This document shows, piece by piece, positions 13,860 to 20,600 of a stretch of DNA of 64,000 nucleotides (position 1 is the stretch's first letter; each line of letters begins with the position of its first letter). Both the position numbers and the translations under genes were made by a program. The DNA lies in IMG/VR virus record IMGVR_UViG_3300042387_000948, positions 62,001-126,000 of that record, one strand, 5' to 3'. Below the pieces are notes generated by a model. It was not told where the DNA came from, did not search any database, and worked only from the letters and a program-made list of their open reading frames with translations. Source of the stretch: a virus.

Positions 13860-13890
13860 ATTTTTACCACGATGTCAAAGAACTCTATTG

Positions 13891-13962
13891 AGGGGAGGGA
13901 GAATTACGATATCTCGACCTGATGATTAACAGTCATCTGCTCTGCCTCTGAGCTACCACCCC
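13891..13962 (-). tRNA. tRNA-Asn (GTT), divergent T arm
   Basis: Acceptor GGGGTGG/CCTCCCC (one mismatch), D arm GCTC..GAGC, anticodon loop CTGTTAA in GATGA/TCATC. The T loop reads ATCGTAA rather than TTCRANY. Confidence 0.82.
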
Positions 13963-13967
13963 TTAAA

Positions 13968-14008
13968 ACAAAAAAACCCCTAACCGATTTTGATTTCAGT
14001 TAGGGGTC
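13968..14008 (-). terminator. Rho-independent terminator
   Basis: Minus strand 9-bp stem ACCCCTAAC/GTTAGGGGT followed by seven T. It ends the transcript of the 44-aa gene at 14033-14167. Confidence 0.85.
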
Positions 14009-14032
14009 TTTTAACCTTTATATGTAGTTTGG

Positions 14033-14167
14033 TTATTCCACTTCTACATTTTGTACCCCTAACGTTATTTCAATTCTCTTCGAATTAAAATCACACACAC
14101 CAATCCCAGCCCACAACATATTCGTTGCCGGTTGATAATTGGGTGTATGTAGGTTAAGAGTTTTCAT
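14033..14167 (-). CDS. Small hypothetical protein, 44 aa
   Basis: ATG at 14167 (MKTLNLHTPNYQPATNM). The same frame stays open to 14401, but that extension runs through two tRNA genes and is not credible. A strong terminator follows the stop, and a TATATAAAAG-type AT element lies just upstream, which supports a real short mRNA. No family recognised. Confidence 0.5.
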   Translation of the reverse strand: MKTLNLHTPNYQPATNMLWAGIGVCDFNSKRIEITLGVQNVEVE

Positions 14168-14299
14168 TCTATTTCTTTTATATAAGTATGTATTATTTAA
14201 TTTTTCAGTTTTTCCACATCTTTTAGTGTTATGGGAGACCGAAATCTCCCACTCCACAGTGTAATAAAAATCAAGATATGAAAACAACTCACGTTGTAG

Positions 14300-14370
14300 A
14301 GCGGTGGGATGGAATTGAACCATCTCCTTCGACCTGGACGGCCGATGTGCTACCGTAACACTTCCTCCGC
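14300..14370 (-). tRNA. tRNA-Gly-like (apparent TCC), non-canonical loop
   Basis: Acceptor GCGGAGG/CCACCGC with U73 (Gly-like), T loop TTCAATT, anticodon loop CGTCCAG in CGGC/GTCG. Position 33 is G instead of the near-universal T, so decoding is doubtful. Confidence 0.55.
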
Positions 14371-14375
14371 TTGTG

Positions 14376-14445
14376 AGCGGAACTAAGGAATCGAACCCCA
14401 ACTTCTCTACGGATGTAGAGCGTGCTACCTTTACACTAATACCGC
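14376..14445 (-). tRNA. tRNA-Gly-like (apparent TCC), short anticodon loop
   Basis: Acceptor GCGGTAT/GTTCCGC with U73, T arm TTGGGGTTCGATTCC. The anticodon arm CTCTA-CATCCG-TAGAG has a 6-nt loop. Like its neighbour it resembles tRNA-Gly but breaks loop rules. It directly follows the large ncRNA. Confidence 0.5.
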
Positions 14446-15322
14446 TTTTAGTGGTTACGGATGAGAATACTCACGTAAGCGAACCAGCTTTTGAAACCTT
14501 ATGTTTTAGTTTCGTTTCCACTACCTTTTGAGTAGTACCGATTCAATGCGGGTTAGTAATGCCAACCACTCATAAAGTTACAAACTACTCTCTCCCTAAT
14601 CCGTTTCTTCTACTCTGCCGAGCAAACTCACACTTGCGGTGTTAGAAATTTTTCAAAAGAATCACATTCATCTTGCGGATGTTTGTGGCAAGGAACAACT
14701 CCCTACTATGTACGCACCTTTCGTTCGTAACTGATGGACACTTTTGCTCTTTTTGTTTAAGTTTGCACTACCAGCAAATTGAGTTTTGGTTGTAGATTTA
14801 TTCAAGTAGTGGTCCACCCATCAGCTTCCCCACCTTTTGAACGAAGAAATACTGAACTACTCGATGTGTTATCCCTAACACCATATTTCAAGTCATCTTC
14901 ATAACTCCTACCTTGGTAGGTGAAGAGTAAGGATAATAACAGCACCACCTGTACTTTATCTTACCTTTCGGTTTTAAGATTACTCTAATATTGAATCACG
15001 CAATGATAAGGAGAGATTAAGTCCTTACTTCTTACAATAACTCTATGGATTATTCTTATTGGTATCCCTACCTCAACCGAACTATCTACATTAGCCCAGT
15101 CATCTCACCACCCTCTTTACAGTGTTACCCTCAATACTAAAGGTGAAATGATATTCCACTTGCTTACTCGAGCTCCTTACGAAGCCGCAAACCACTTAAC
15201 CAAATGATTCACTTTATCCTACTTTCGTAGTTTATTTCACGACCATAAGCGGCCGATTGAATACTATGTGAAACAAGTTCACTATGTACTCTAATATCTT
15301 TCAAAGAACTTTTTCTTTATTG
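14446..15322 (-). ncRNA. Giant structured ncRNA, GOLLD-like candidate
   Basis: About 870 nt without any substantial reading frame, starting just after a class A promoter (15328-15359) and ending in a long 3' hairpin (14453-14485, GGTT..TACGTGAG-TATT-CTCA..CGTA..ACC). Many hairpins are visible, several with GNRA loops: CTAC-GAAA-GTAG, ACC-GAAA-GGT and C-GAAA-G in ACGAACGAAAGGTGCGT, plus GTGAA/TTCAC near the 5' end. Known giant phage RNAs of this size that sit beside tRNA genes are GOLLD (about 800 nt) and the shorter ROOL. Length and context favour GOLLD, but identity needs a covariance-model search. Confidence 0.6.
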
Positions 15323-15327
15323 TTTAT

Positions 15328-15359
15328 CAAAGATACGAAACTTTTTTCGTATTTCCTAA
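15328..15359 (-). promoter_or_regulatory. Class A promoter of the giant ncRNA
   Basis: Minus strand TTAGGAAA, 16-nt spacer, TATCTTTG. Nearly identical over 32 nt to the promoter at 15485-15516. Confidence 0.82.
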
Positions 15360-15377
15360 TAATTTCTTAATTATTTT

Positions 15378-15480
15378 TTCAAATTAGTAAATGGTATCCG
15401 GCTTTATAGTTTACCACTTATGGTTGGACTTCACACATTCGGTTTTATTAGATGTTGGCTTCAACCATTTCCTAATTTGT
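15378..15480 (-). ncRNA. Small structured RNA, ~100 nt
   Basis: 15381-15395 pairs with 15464-15478 to form a 15-nt stem (AAATTAGGAAATGGT with ACCATTTACTAATTT, one mismatch) closing ~68 nt. A dedicated class A promoter ends 5 nt upstream at 15485, so the RNA would start at its own 5' stem. No reading frame. No known family recognised. Confidence 0.5.
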
Positions 15481-15484
15481 TTAT

Positions 15485-15516
15485 CAAAGATACGAAACTT
15501 TTTTCGTATTTCCTAA
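15485..15516 (-). promoter_or_regulatory. Class A promoter of the small structured RNA
   Basis: Minus strand TTAGGAAA, 16-nt spacer, TATCTTTG. Confidence 0.8.
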
Positions 15517-15550
15517 TATTTTGTAAATTACTTTCAAAATATTTTTTAGT

Positions 15551-15620
15551 AACGGGGGACAGAATCGAACTATCGTAAACCTGGCTTATGAGACCGGTGG
15601 GTGACCAACAACCTCCCCGC
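15551..15620 (-). tRNA. tRNA-Met (CAT), irregular
   Basis: Anticodon loop CTCATAA, T loop TTCGATT, acceptor about GCGGGGA/TCCCCCG with mismatches. First tRNA of the array. It could be elongator, initiator or Ile2-type. Confidence 0.72.
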
Positions 15621-15632
15621 GATGTATAAAAA

Positions 15633-15697
15633 AAGAAACGTTTTTCTTTATCGTTTACAAAGATACGAAATCTTTTTGATAAATCCAAACGTTTCTT
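15633..15697 (-). terminator. Terminator-like hairpin enclosing a promoter
   Basis: A perfect 11-bp inverted repeat (15633-15643 and 15687-15697, AAGAAACGTTT/AAACGTTTCTT) is followed on the minus strand by seven T. The 43-nt loop holds most of the class A promoter at 15658-15689. Read-through from the gene at 15708 could form the hairpin, while transcripts starting inside could not. Confidence 0.45.
15658..15689 (-). promoter_or_regulatory. Class A promoter at the head of the tRNA array
   Basis: Minus strand TTTGGATT, 16-nt spacer, TATCTTTG, upstream of tRNA-Met at 15620. Confidence 0.78.
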
Positions 15698-15707
15698 AAT
15701 CTTTTTT

Positions 15708-16166
15708 TTACTTCTTTCCTATTTTGTAAGATAAACCCAGTCCTAATGTGAAATCACTACCTACTAAGTTACCAATTGTCCACAAATTAAGTGTGCTTCC
15801 TGGTCTTAATGGGTTGTACATTAAAAATGCATTCGGTTTGTTTCCACCTGCAGTTGGTTGAACACCAAATCCTACAATTGCTTTATCTTCTTTCAATTGT
15901 CTTAACACACCAAACTTCATATTGGAAGAGATTGTTCCAGTAGCAGTATTAACTCCCGGAGGAAGTACAATTCCGCTTGAGTTTTGGTCTTTAATTTCAG
16001 TATAAGGAAGTCCAGCGAAGAAACCCCATCCTTTTTTCATGTATCCACCGGTAATATAACCATCCGATGGTCCACCTTTTCTAGTTCCGGTTAAGAACCA
16101 TTCTTGTGCGTTTGAAACGATACTCATTCCGAATAACATTACAAACAATAACATTAACTTTTTCAT
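15708..16166 (-). CDS. Exported outer-membrane beta-barrel-like protein
   Basis: 152 aa with a clear signal peptide (MKKLMLLFVMLFGMSIVSNAQ). The mature part alternates short strands rich in Gly and aromatics and ends LGLGLSYKIGKK, like small Bacteroidetes outer-membrane barrels. A phage protein sent to the host outer membrane may mask a receptor and exclude other phages, which is inference. A TATATTTATAT motif lies 21 nt upstream of the start. Confidence 0.7.
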   Translation of the reverse strand: MKKLMLLFVMLFGMSIVSNAQEWFLTGTRKGGPSDGYITGGYMKKGWGFFAGLPYTEIKDQNSSGIVLPPGVNTATGTISSNMKFGVLRQLKEDKAIVGFGVQPTAGGNKPNAFLMYNPLRPGSTLNLWTIGNLVGSDFTLGLGLSYKIGKK

Positions 16167-16187
16167 AATTGTTTTTTAGTTTACTTA

Positions 16188-16198
16188 ATATAAATATA
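16188..16198 (-). promoter_or_regulatory. Class C (candidate late) promoter motif
   Basis: TATATTTATAT on the minus strand, 21 nt before the ATG at 16166. The same 11-mer precedes several virion-type genes. Confidence 0.5.
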
Positions 16199-16212
16199 TA
16201 CTAATTTTTTTT

Positions 16213-16434
16213 TCATAACCCATATACTGGTTTGATAGATTCTTCTCTATTTAAAGTGATGTTTCTATCCATTCGTATATCTTTATTACTTAGAGTCCAG
16301 ATTTCTCCATCATCCATTCCGCAAGTAAAGTATAAATCGTGCTCCTGAGAGTAATCTATACACATAAATGCAAATCCTTTCATTCCGTCCTTTACCCTAA
16401 CTATGGGTATGGTTGGATTCAATTGTATTATCAT
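16213..16434 (-). CDS. Small conserved phage protein, 73 aa
   Basis: Start at 16434 gives MIIQLNPTIPIVRVKDG..., followed by FMCIDYSQEHDLYF and GEIWTLSNKDIRM. I recall this LNPPIP...IDYSQEHDL...GEIWTVPN pattern from many phages, always as hypothetical. The start overlaps the bilin reductase gene's end by 38 nt but keeps the conserved N-terminus. Function unknown. Confidence 0.7.
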   Translation of the reverse strand: MIIQLNPTIPIVRVKDGMKGFAFMCIDYSQEHDLYFTCGMDDGEIWTLSNKDIRMDRNITLNREESIKPVYGL

Positions 16435-17068
16435 TCTTTTGTATTTTAGGGAACAATATTTGCTCCATAAAGTAACGTGCTCTTTCTTCACCTATCTTTG
16501 CTTTCAATGCTCCAAAGGTTCTAGGGTTTGATGCTTGAACTTCACAATAACGATTTTGGATATCAATAACTTTATTAATATCACTCGCCTCTTCTTTTAA
16601 ATATAACCCATCCTTCAAAAACGTTTTGTACTTTTCTAATGACCAACTGCAAAACCTCATAAACTCACTATCAGATTCAGGTTTAATCATAATAAATTTA
16701 TCCGAAAAAACAGTTGCCCATTGAGGTAGTGGTTTTCTCCCATTAAAATCTATATCCTCATCAAAGTTATACTCCTTAATGCCAGGTGATAAGTCCATAT
16801 AAACACCAGTTACACCCGATTTAGTAGTTATGACATCAAAACCATATATGGGTTCTGGTGATGTTGGATTTGGGAATGTGGTAACGTGTAGTACCTCAAT
16901 TGCCCTATCACCATATCTTTCAACGTGTGCCATTCTATACACATCAGATTCAAAACGATGATTCACCCACCCAAAATCTTCAGTAGGTAATACTTTACAA
17001 CCCGGTGCGTGTTTCATTATAGAAAGAAACCTATCGGCTAACTCATCCAAATATTCGGTGTAGTTCAT
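16397..17068 (-). CDS. Ferredoxin-dependent bilin reductase (PcyA/PcyX-like)
   Basis: 223 aa, the size of phage bilin reductases. Core EVLHVTTFPNPTSPEPIYGFD matches the FDBR pattern ILHxxxFPRP...PxFGxD, with His and Asp at the positions of PcyA His88 and Asp105. YMDLSPG and the C-terminal QNRYCEVQASNPRTFGALK, then ARYFMEQILFP match the Y..YC..Q..N.KT...A..Y....LF signature. The enzyme would reduce biliverdin with ferredoxin electrons. Retention of His points to PcyA/PcyX rather than PebS (Asn). It overlaps the heme oxygenase gene by 26 nt, so the pair likely makes and reduces biliverdin. Confidence 0.82.
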   Translation of the reverse strand: MNYTEYLDELADRFLSIMKHAPGCKVLPTEDFGWVNHRFESDVYRMAHVERYGDRAIEVLHVTTFPNPTSPEPIYGFDVITTKSGVTGVYMDLSPGIKEYNFDEDIDFNGRKPLPQWATVFSDKFIMIKPESDSEFMRFCSWSLEKYKTFLKDGLYLKEEASDINKVIDIQNRYCEVQASNPRTFGALKAKIGEERARYFMEQILFPKIQKNDNTIESNHTHS

Positions 17069-17555
17069 CTAATATCTTTATGTTGTAATCCAATGCTTTG
17101 TTTGCTTCATCAGCCCACTCATCTTTTTGGATTGCTCTAATACTTCCAGCTGCCTCTCTCATATCCTCAAACTCATACATTCTACCACTACCCGGCGTTT
17201 TCTCTTTCATCATCTGTCCACCAAACATAATAGCTAGGTAGTTAAGATATATGTGTGGTTGTTGTTCTTCTGCCGTTAATGTGTTTAGGTAATCACAATA
17301 TTCAGCAGTACTTAATAATAATGGAATTGTATCCTCACCTACCAATTCAATAATATCTGCTTCAACTAAATCCTTTCTATTCAAAGATGGATGCGGTAGT
17401 GGATTCTTTTCTAATGTGTAGAAAATTGCGTCTTGTTGTGTTAAGTAGTTTGCATACTCTTCGTTATTTAACTCACCTCTAAACATCTTTTGATTGAATG
17501 GCATTTTTTCTGCCAATGAATGTTTTTCTGCTATTGCTTCTTTTAATGGTAACAT
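17043..17555 (-). CDS. Heme oxygenase
   Basis: 170 aa. LKEAIAEKHSLAEKMPFNQ carries the heme-ligating His (residue 12) in the standard context, and YLAIMFGGQMMKEKTPG supplies the distal-helix Gly-Gly, followed by RMYEFED. The enzyme opens heme with O2 and reductant to biliverdin, Fe2+ and CO. It is shorter than cellular HO1 (about 210-240 aa), typical of compact phage forms. Directly followed by the bilin reductase. Alternative role: iron release from host heme. Confidence 0.83.
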   Translation of the reverse strand: MLPLKEAIAEKHSLAEKMPFNQKMFRGELNNEEYANYLTQQDAIFYTLEKNPLPHPSLNRKDLVEADIIELVGEDTIPLLLSTAEYCDYLNTLTAEEQQPHIYLNYLAIMFGGQMMKEKTPGSGRMYEFEDMREAAGSIRAIQKDEWADEANKALDYNIKILDELHRIFG

Positions 17556-17557
17556 AT

Positions 17558-17800
17558 TTATATTGTTTTAGTTATTTTAATCATTATACCAGCACGTCCG
17601 GCTGATATGTGGTACTTATTCTCTCTATTATCATTTATCCAACCATAACTTTTAAATCGATATAGTATTACCTCTTTGTTTTCAAACCACGCGTGGATAC
17701 AATTGGTTGCGTAATCGATGTGGGGGTCTCTAATAAATCCCAACTTCCAACTTTCAACAAATTCCGATTCTAATTCATCGGTATCAATTGTAATTACCAT
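17558..17800 (-). CDS. Hypothetical protein, 80 aa
   Basis: Begins MVITIDTDELESEFVESWK and appears beta-rich with conserved-looking Trp and Tyr residues. No family recognised. It lies 2 nt upstream of the heme oxygenase gene and so belongs to the same transcript. Confidence 0.6.
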   Translation of the reverse strand: MVITIDTDELESEFVESWKLGFIRDPHIDYATNCIHAWFENKEVILYRFKSYGWINDNRENKYHISAGRAGIMIKITKTI

Positions 17801-18303
17801 AATTCATCGTCAACTACACTCATTGTAACAGGCATCTTTGCCGTTGCTTTGGATAGAAATCTTTTTTTGTTTGGGTTTATAGGTTGTCCCAACGAACCAC
17901 TCAAATGCGAAAACGAGTGGGATGGTGCAGTATTAACTACTTTAGTAATCCCCACCCCCATCTTTTTTGCGTTTTGTATTGCTTCCAATAAATTAAAATA
18001 TGAATCTATAAGAGGTAATCCTAATATAGTATTCCTAATTGTTTCAATAAAAATTGGTATGCTACTTATATCTTTTTTAGTTATAATTTCAGTACTTTGG
18101 TTTTTATTATGTACATCTTCAACATACATTTTCCAAACTTTAGTACTTATAACAATTCTAAATAGGGGTGTATGGTCAAACTTATCACATAGATGAAATT
18201 GAAATGTTGTATCATCCTGTTTGATAACATCTCCAAAATTCATCTCAACCCCAAACATCACTACCCTCTCACCAACAATATGATTTACATTGGTAATATT
18301 CAT
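17794..18303 (-). CDS. Hypothetical protein, 169 aa
   Basis: Starts MNITNVNHIVGERVVMFGV. A mixed domain followed by a polar tail (NTAPSHSFSHLSGSLGQP). No catalytic motif recognised. Overlaps the genes on both sides by 4-7 nt, indicating a tight operon with the glycosyltransferase above and the bilin genes below. Confidence 0.6.
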   Translation of the reverse strand: MNITNVNHIVGERVVMFGVEMNFGDVIKQDDTTFQFHLCDKFDHTPLFRIVISTKVWKMYVEDVHNKNQSTEIITKKDISSIPIFIETIRNTILGLPLIDSYFNLLEAIQNAKKMGVGITKVVNTAPSHSFSHLSGSLGQPINPNKKRFLSKATAKMPVTMSVVDDELW

Positions 18304-19250
18304 AACGCTTTTATTCTATTGTAATAAATATCAAATTCTGCTCGTAACTCATCCGTAACTCCATTATTGAAATTACCATCAGTTACTAATGGTATAACCT
18401 TTGAGAAAAATCCAGAACTTCTTAAATGGTCTACTTTATCCCTAACTCTGAAGTGTTCATTGAACATAGTAGTTCCTAATACTTCCTTACCATTATCACT
18501 AACTCTACCCGTATCGTGCTCCCTTACATATGTTAAAATACGTTTTAGAGATGCATGTCCTAATCCCAAATAATCCAAACTACCTAAGAACTCCAAATCA
18601 TCTACAAAGTTAGAAGTTACTGTGATTTTATCTTTCACTCTTCTAACGGATTCAGTTCTCATTACATAGGTATGATAGATACACATTATGTTTGATTTAG
18701 CACAATGTATTAAGGATGTCCATTGTTTTGGATATGGATGAAAATCTTTATAGAATGCCCAAGGTTTATCCCAAGGATGATTATTTGGTATTGTATATCC
18801 TGCCCAATCATCTCTAGATGGTTCACATTCGGTTGGTGCTATTGTTTCTACCAATCTATTTAATCCACCTTCCCCAAATAGAATGGATGAACCATATGAA
18901 AACTCTAACTCCCGGTTTGTATGGTATAAGTTAGATAGGTATTCTAATGAATCTTCTGCAAGAATATCATCATCATCCAATCTCACCATCAATTCACCCT
19001 TTGCTAAATCGGGTGCCATCAACCAAGAATCACCAAACAAATCATAGGATTGATATGATGTAAGATATAGTATCCTCTTATCAGGGTTCATAGATTTGAA
19101 ATGCCTATAAGCATCAAAGTTCATATTAGTTGCACCATCATCAAATATCAGTACCTCCCAATCAGTATGGGTTTGTAGATGGATTGATGCCAATGCTTCT
19201 TTTAGGAACTCTGGTCTATTATATGTTCTTACAACAACCGTAACCTTCAT
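18300..19250 (-). CDS. Family 2 glycosyltransferase
   Basis: 316 aa GT-A enzyme. VTVVVRTYNRPEFLKEAL is the classic GT2 opening, WEVLIFDDGA the nucleotide-binding strand, and ELMVRLDDDDIL the DxD metal site. It transfers a sugar from a nucleotide donor. Acceptor unknown. It shares a transcript with the bilin genes, away from the main sugar cluster. Confidence 0.82.
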   Translation of the reverse strand: MKVTVVVRTYNRPEFLKEALASIHLQTHTDWEVLIFDDGATNMNFDAYRHFKSMNPDKRILYLTSYQSYDLFGDSWLMAPDLAKGELMVRLDDDDILAEDSLEYLSNLYHTNRELEFSYGSSILFGEGGLNRLVETIAPTECEPSRDDWAGYTIPNNHPWDKPWAFYKDFHPYPKQWTSLIHCAKSNIMCIYHTYVMRTESVRRVKDKITVTSNFVDDLEFLGSLDYLGLGHASLKRILTYVREHDTGRVSDNGKEVLGTTMFNEHFRVRDKVDHLRSSGFFSKVIPLVTDGNFNNGVTDELRAEFDIYYNRIKAL

Positions 19251-19265
19251 TATTATTCTTTTAAA

Positions 19266-19499
19266 TTAATCTACACTAATGTAGTGAGTTGGTGCTTTAT
19301 GCTCTCTAGCTTTGGCAATCAACTTCCACTCTTCGATTTCAGCTATTGCTTCCTCTTCAGTTAAATAGGATGCAGTTACTCCATCTCCATCGAAATCTTC
19401 TTTCCATCCTCCGAAAAATCCGGTCTTACTTTGTGGTGTGTACCAAACACTACCATCAAATTCAGTTGTTACTTTAATTCTGTATGATACGTTACTCAT
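19266..19499 (-). CDS. Hypothetical protein, 77 aa
   Basis: Begins MSNVSYRIKVTTEFDGSVW. A small beta-rich domain followed by a helical EEEAIAEIEEWKLIAKAREH. No family recognised. Its start overlaps the stop of the upstream 48-aa gene (ATGA). Confidence 0.6.
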   Translation of the reverse strand: MSNVSYRIKVTTEFDGSVWYTPQSKTGFFGGWKEDFDGDGVTASYLTEEEAIAEIEEWKLIAKAREHKAPTHYISVD

Positions 19500-19642
19500 T
19501 TTTCTTTCTTTTTATATCTTCCTTTATAACCCATTCCACTTTCATTCATATCTGCCCATTTAATTGCCACCCACATAATACCAAATGGGATTGGAATTAT
19601 CACACCCAATCCAACTATAAGGTATAACAATTGGGTTAGCAT
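19496..19642 (-). CDS. Small membrane protein, 48 aa
   Basis: MLTQLLYLIVGLGVIIPIP opens a single membrane helix, and the protein ends in a basic tail (GRYKKKEK). It overlaps the stop of the gene above by 1 nt (TAATG) and the start of the gene below by 4 nt, strong evidence for a real coupled gene. Confidence 0.6.
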   Translation of the reverse strand: MLTQLLYLIVGLGVIIPIPFGIMWVAIKWADMNESGMGYKGRYKKKEK

Positions 19643-20037
19643 TATTTATATATTTTAAGTGTGTACTCACTATTTAGAGTTTTGAACTGAATTTCATCTG
19701 CAGTTTCCTCAATGATTTCAGTTACAACAGTTGTCATCCAAGTATACCCACCATGTGCAAAATCTATTAGTAAACTTCTACCAATTGCTGGTTTTGGATA
19801 TTCACCTTTATACTGCCCATTTTCTTTCCACTCAATCCATTGTACTCTATTACCTCTATGTTTAACACCATCATGTCTTTCCAAATAGTATTTCCACCTT
19901 TCCCCACCATGCTCTTCACAATAAAGTTGACCCGTAAGTCCTTCACTAATAATTCGGCTACAAGTATGACAGAGTGTAGCCCCTCTTCCTCCGTTTAATT
20001 TGTGTATTGGTTTTAGCATAAATTGTTTTTTAATCAT
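19642..20037 (-). CDS. Zinc-finger-like hypothetical protein, 131 aa
   Basis: The N-terminal region contains CHTCSRIISEG and LYCEEHGG, a CxxC...CxxH set that may bind zinc. The rest is beta-rich (GRSLLIDFAHGGYTWMTT). An alternative start at 20019 (MLKPIHKLNGG) fits just as well. No family recognised. Confidence 0.6.
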   Translation of the reverse strand: MIKKQFMLKPIHKLNGGRGATLCHTCSRIISEGLTGQLYCEEHGGERWKYYLERHDGVKHRGNRVQWIEWKENGQYKGEYPKPAIGRSLLIDFAHGGYTWMTTVVTEIIEETADEIQFKTLNSEYTLKIYK

Positions 20038-20110
20038 CGAATAGCCAGAACATCAGTCTTACTAATGCTGCTACTAATATAAATATAGAAATTCCAAAAG
20101 TTATTAACAC
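20030..20110 (-). CDS. Possible 26-aa membrane peptide (GTG start)
   Basis: Reads as a single hydrophobic helix (LITFGISIFILVAALVRL) ending FDD. It fills the only gap in a row of overlapping genes. The GTG start and small size keep this tentative, and a TATATTTATAT motif inside it (20077-20087) may instead be a promoter. Confidence 0.3.
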   Translation of the reverse strand: MLITFGISIFILVAALVRLMFWLFDD

Positions 20111-20127
20111 ATAAATACATATAACTT

Positions 20128-20265
20128 TTATTCCTCATCCAAAAAATCTTCACCTTTATAATCAGGATGATTTTTTTTCATATGCTCAATACCCGCCATC
20201 CATAATATACTAACGGGAAATACCATTAAAAATACACATAAAATTACTGTTATCGTTTCCATCAT
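20128..20265 (-). CDS. Small membrane protein, 45 aa
   Basis: Start at 20265 (MMETITVILCVFLMVFPVS) overlaps the stop of the upstream gene as ATGATGA. One membrane helix, then an acidic tail (YKGEDFLDEE). A longer frame to 20313 would overlap the neighbour by ~50 nt and is rejected. Confidence 0.55.
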   Translation of the reverse strand: MMETITVILCVFLMVFPVSILWMAGIEHMKKNHPDYKGEDFLDEE

Positions 20266-20600
20266 TTCCAAAATATTTGAATTGTTAAAATCATACTTGC
20301 TAATAGTAAACAAACTAAAGTTTTTGCTGTAAGTGGTTCTTTAAATAGTATTATACTCAACGTAACAAAAACTATGATACCCACACCAAAACCAATCAAC
20401 CGAGATGGCCATAATTCACCATCAAAAGCATCTACCAAATGTTGAACTGATTTCATATAAAACCAAGTTGATGGTATTGATGATAGTATTAATATAATTG
20501 GGTACTTATCATACCAACCATACTTTACCCCACCCTGCATTTGTAAGAATGAAAAAAGTTGTCCCAAAAATGCCCACAATACTCCATATATTAAACTCAT
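20262..20600 (-). CDS. Four-helix membrane protein, SMR/EamA-like
   Basis: 112 aa with four hydrophobic helices, short loops and a conserved-looking VFVTLSIILFKEPLTAKT. The FKEPLTxxT element before the last helix is typical of small DMT/EamA and EmrE-type transporters. Transport substrate unknown. It overlaps genes on both sides by 4 nt. Confidence 0.6.
   Translation of the reverse strand: MSLIYGVLWAFLGQLFSFLQMQGGVKYGWYDKYPIILILSSIPSTWFYMKSVQHLVDAFDGELWPSRLIGFGVGIIVFVTLSIILFKEPLTAKTLVCLLLASMILTIQIFWK

Noticed and set aside
14168-14401. Extension of the 44-aa frame upstream to 14401
   Set aside because: It runs through two tRNA-like genes, so the downstream ATG at 14167 is used instead.
15461-15688. 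75-aa frame on the minus strand
   Set aside because: It overlaps a tRNA-Met gene and two promoters and has no homology-like features. Chance frame.
16397-17555. Cyanophage origin because of bilin genes
   Set aside because: Promoter type, signal peptides and small families point to Bacteroidetes, and no photosystem or phycobilisome genes are seen.
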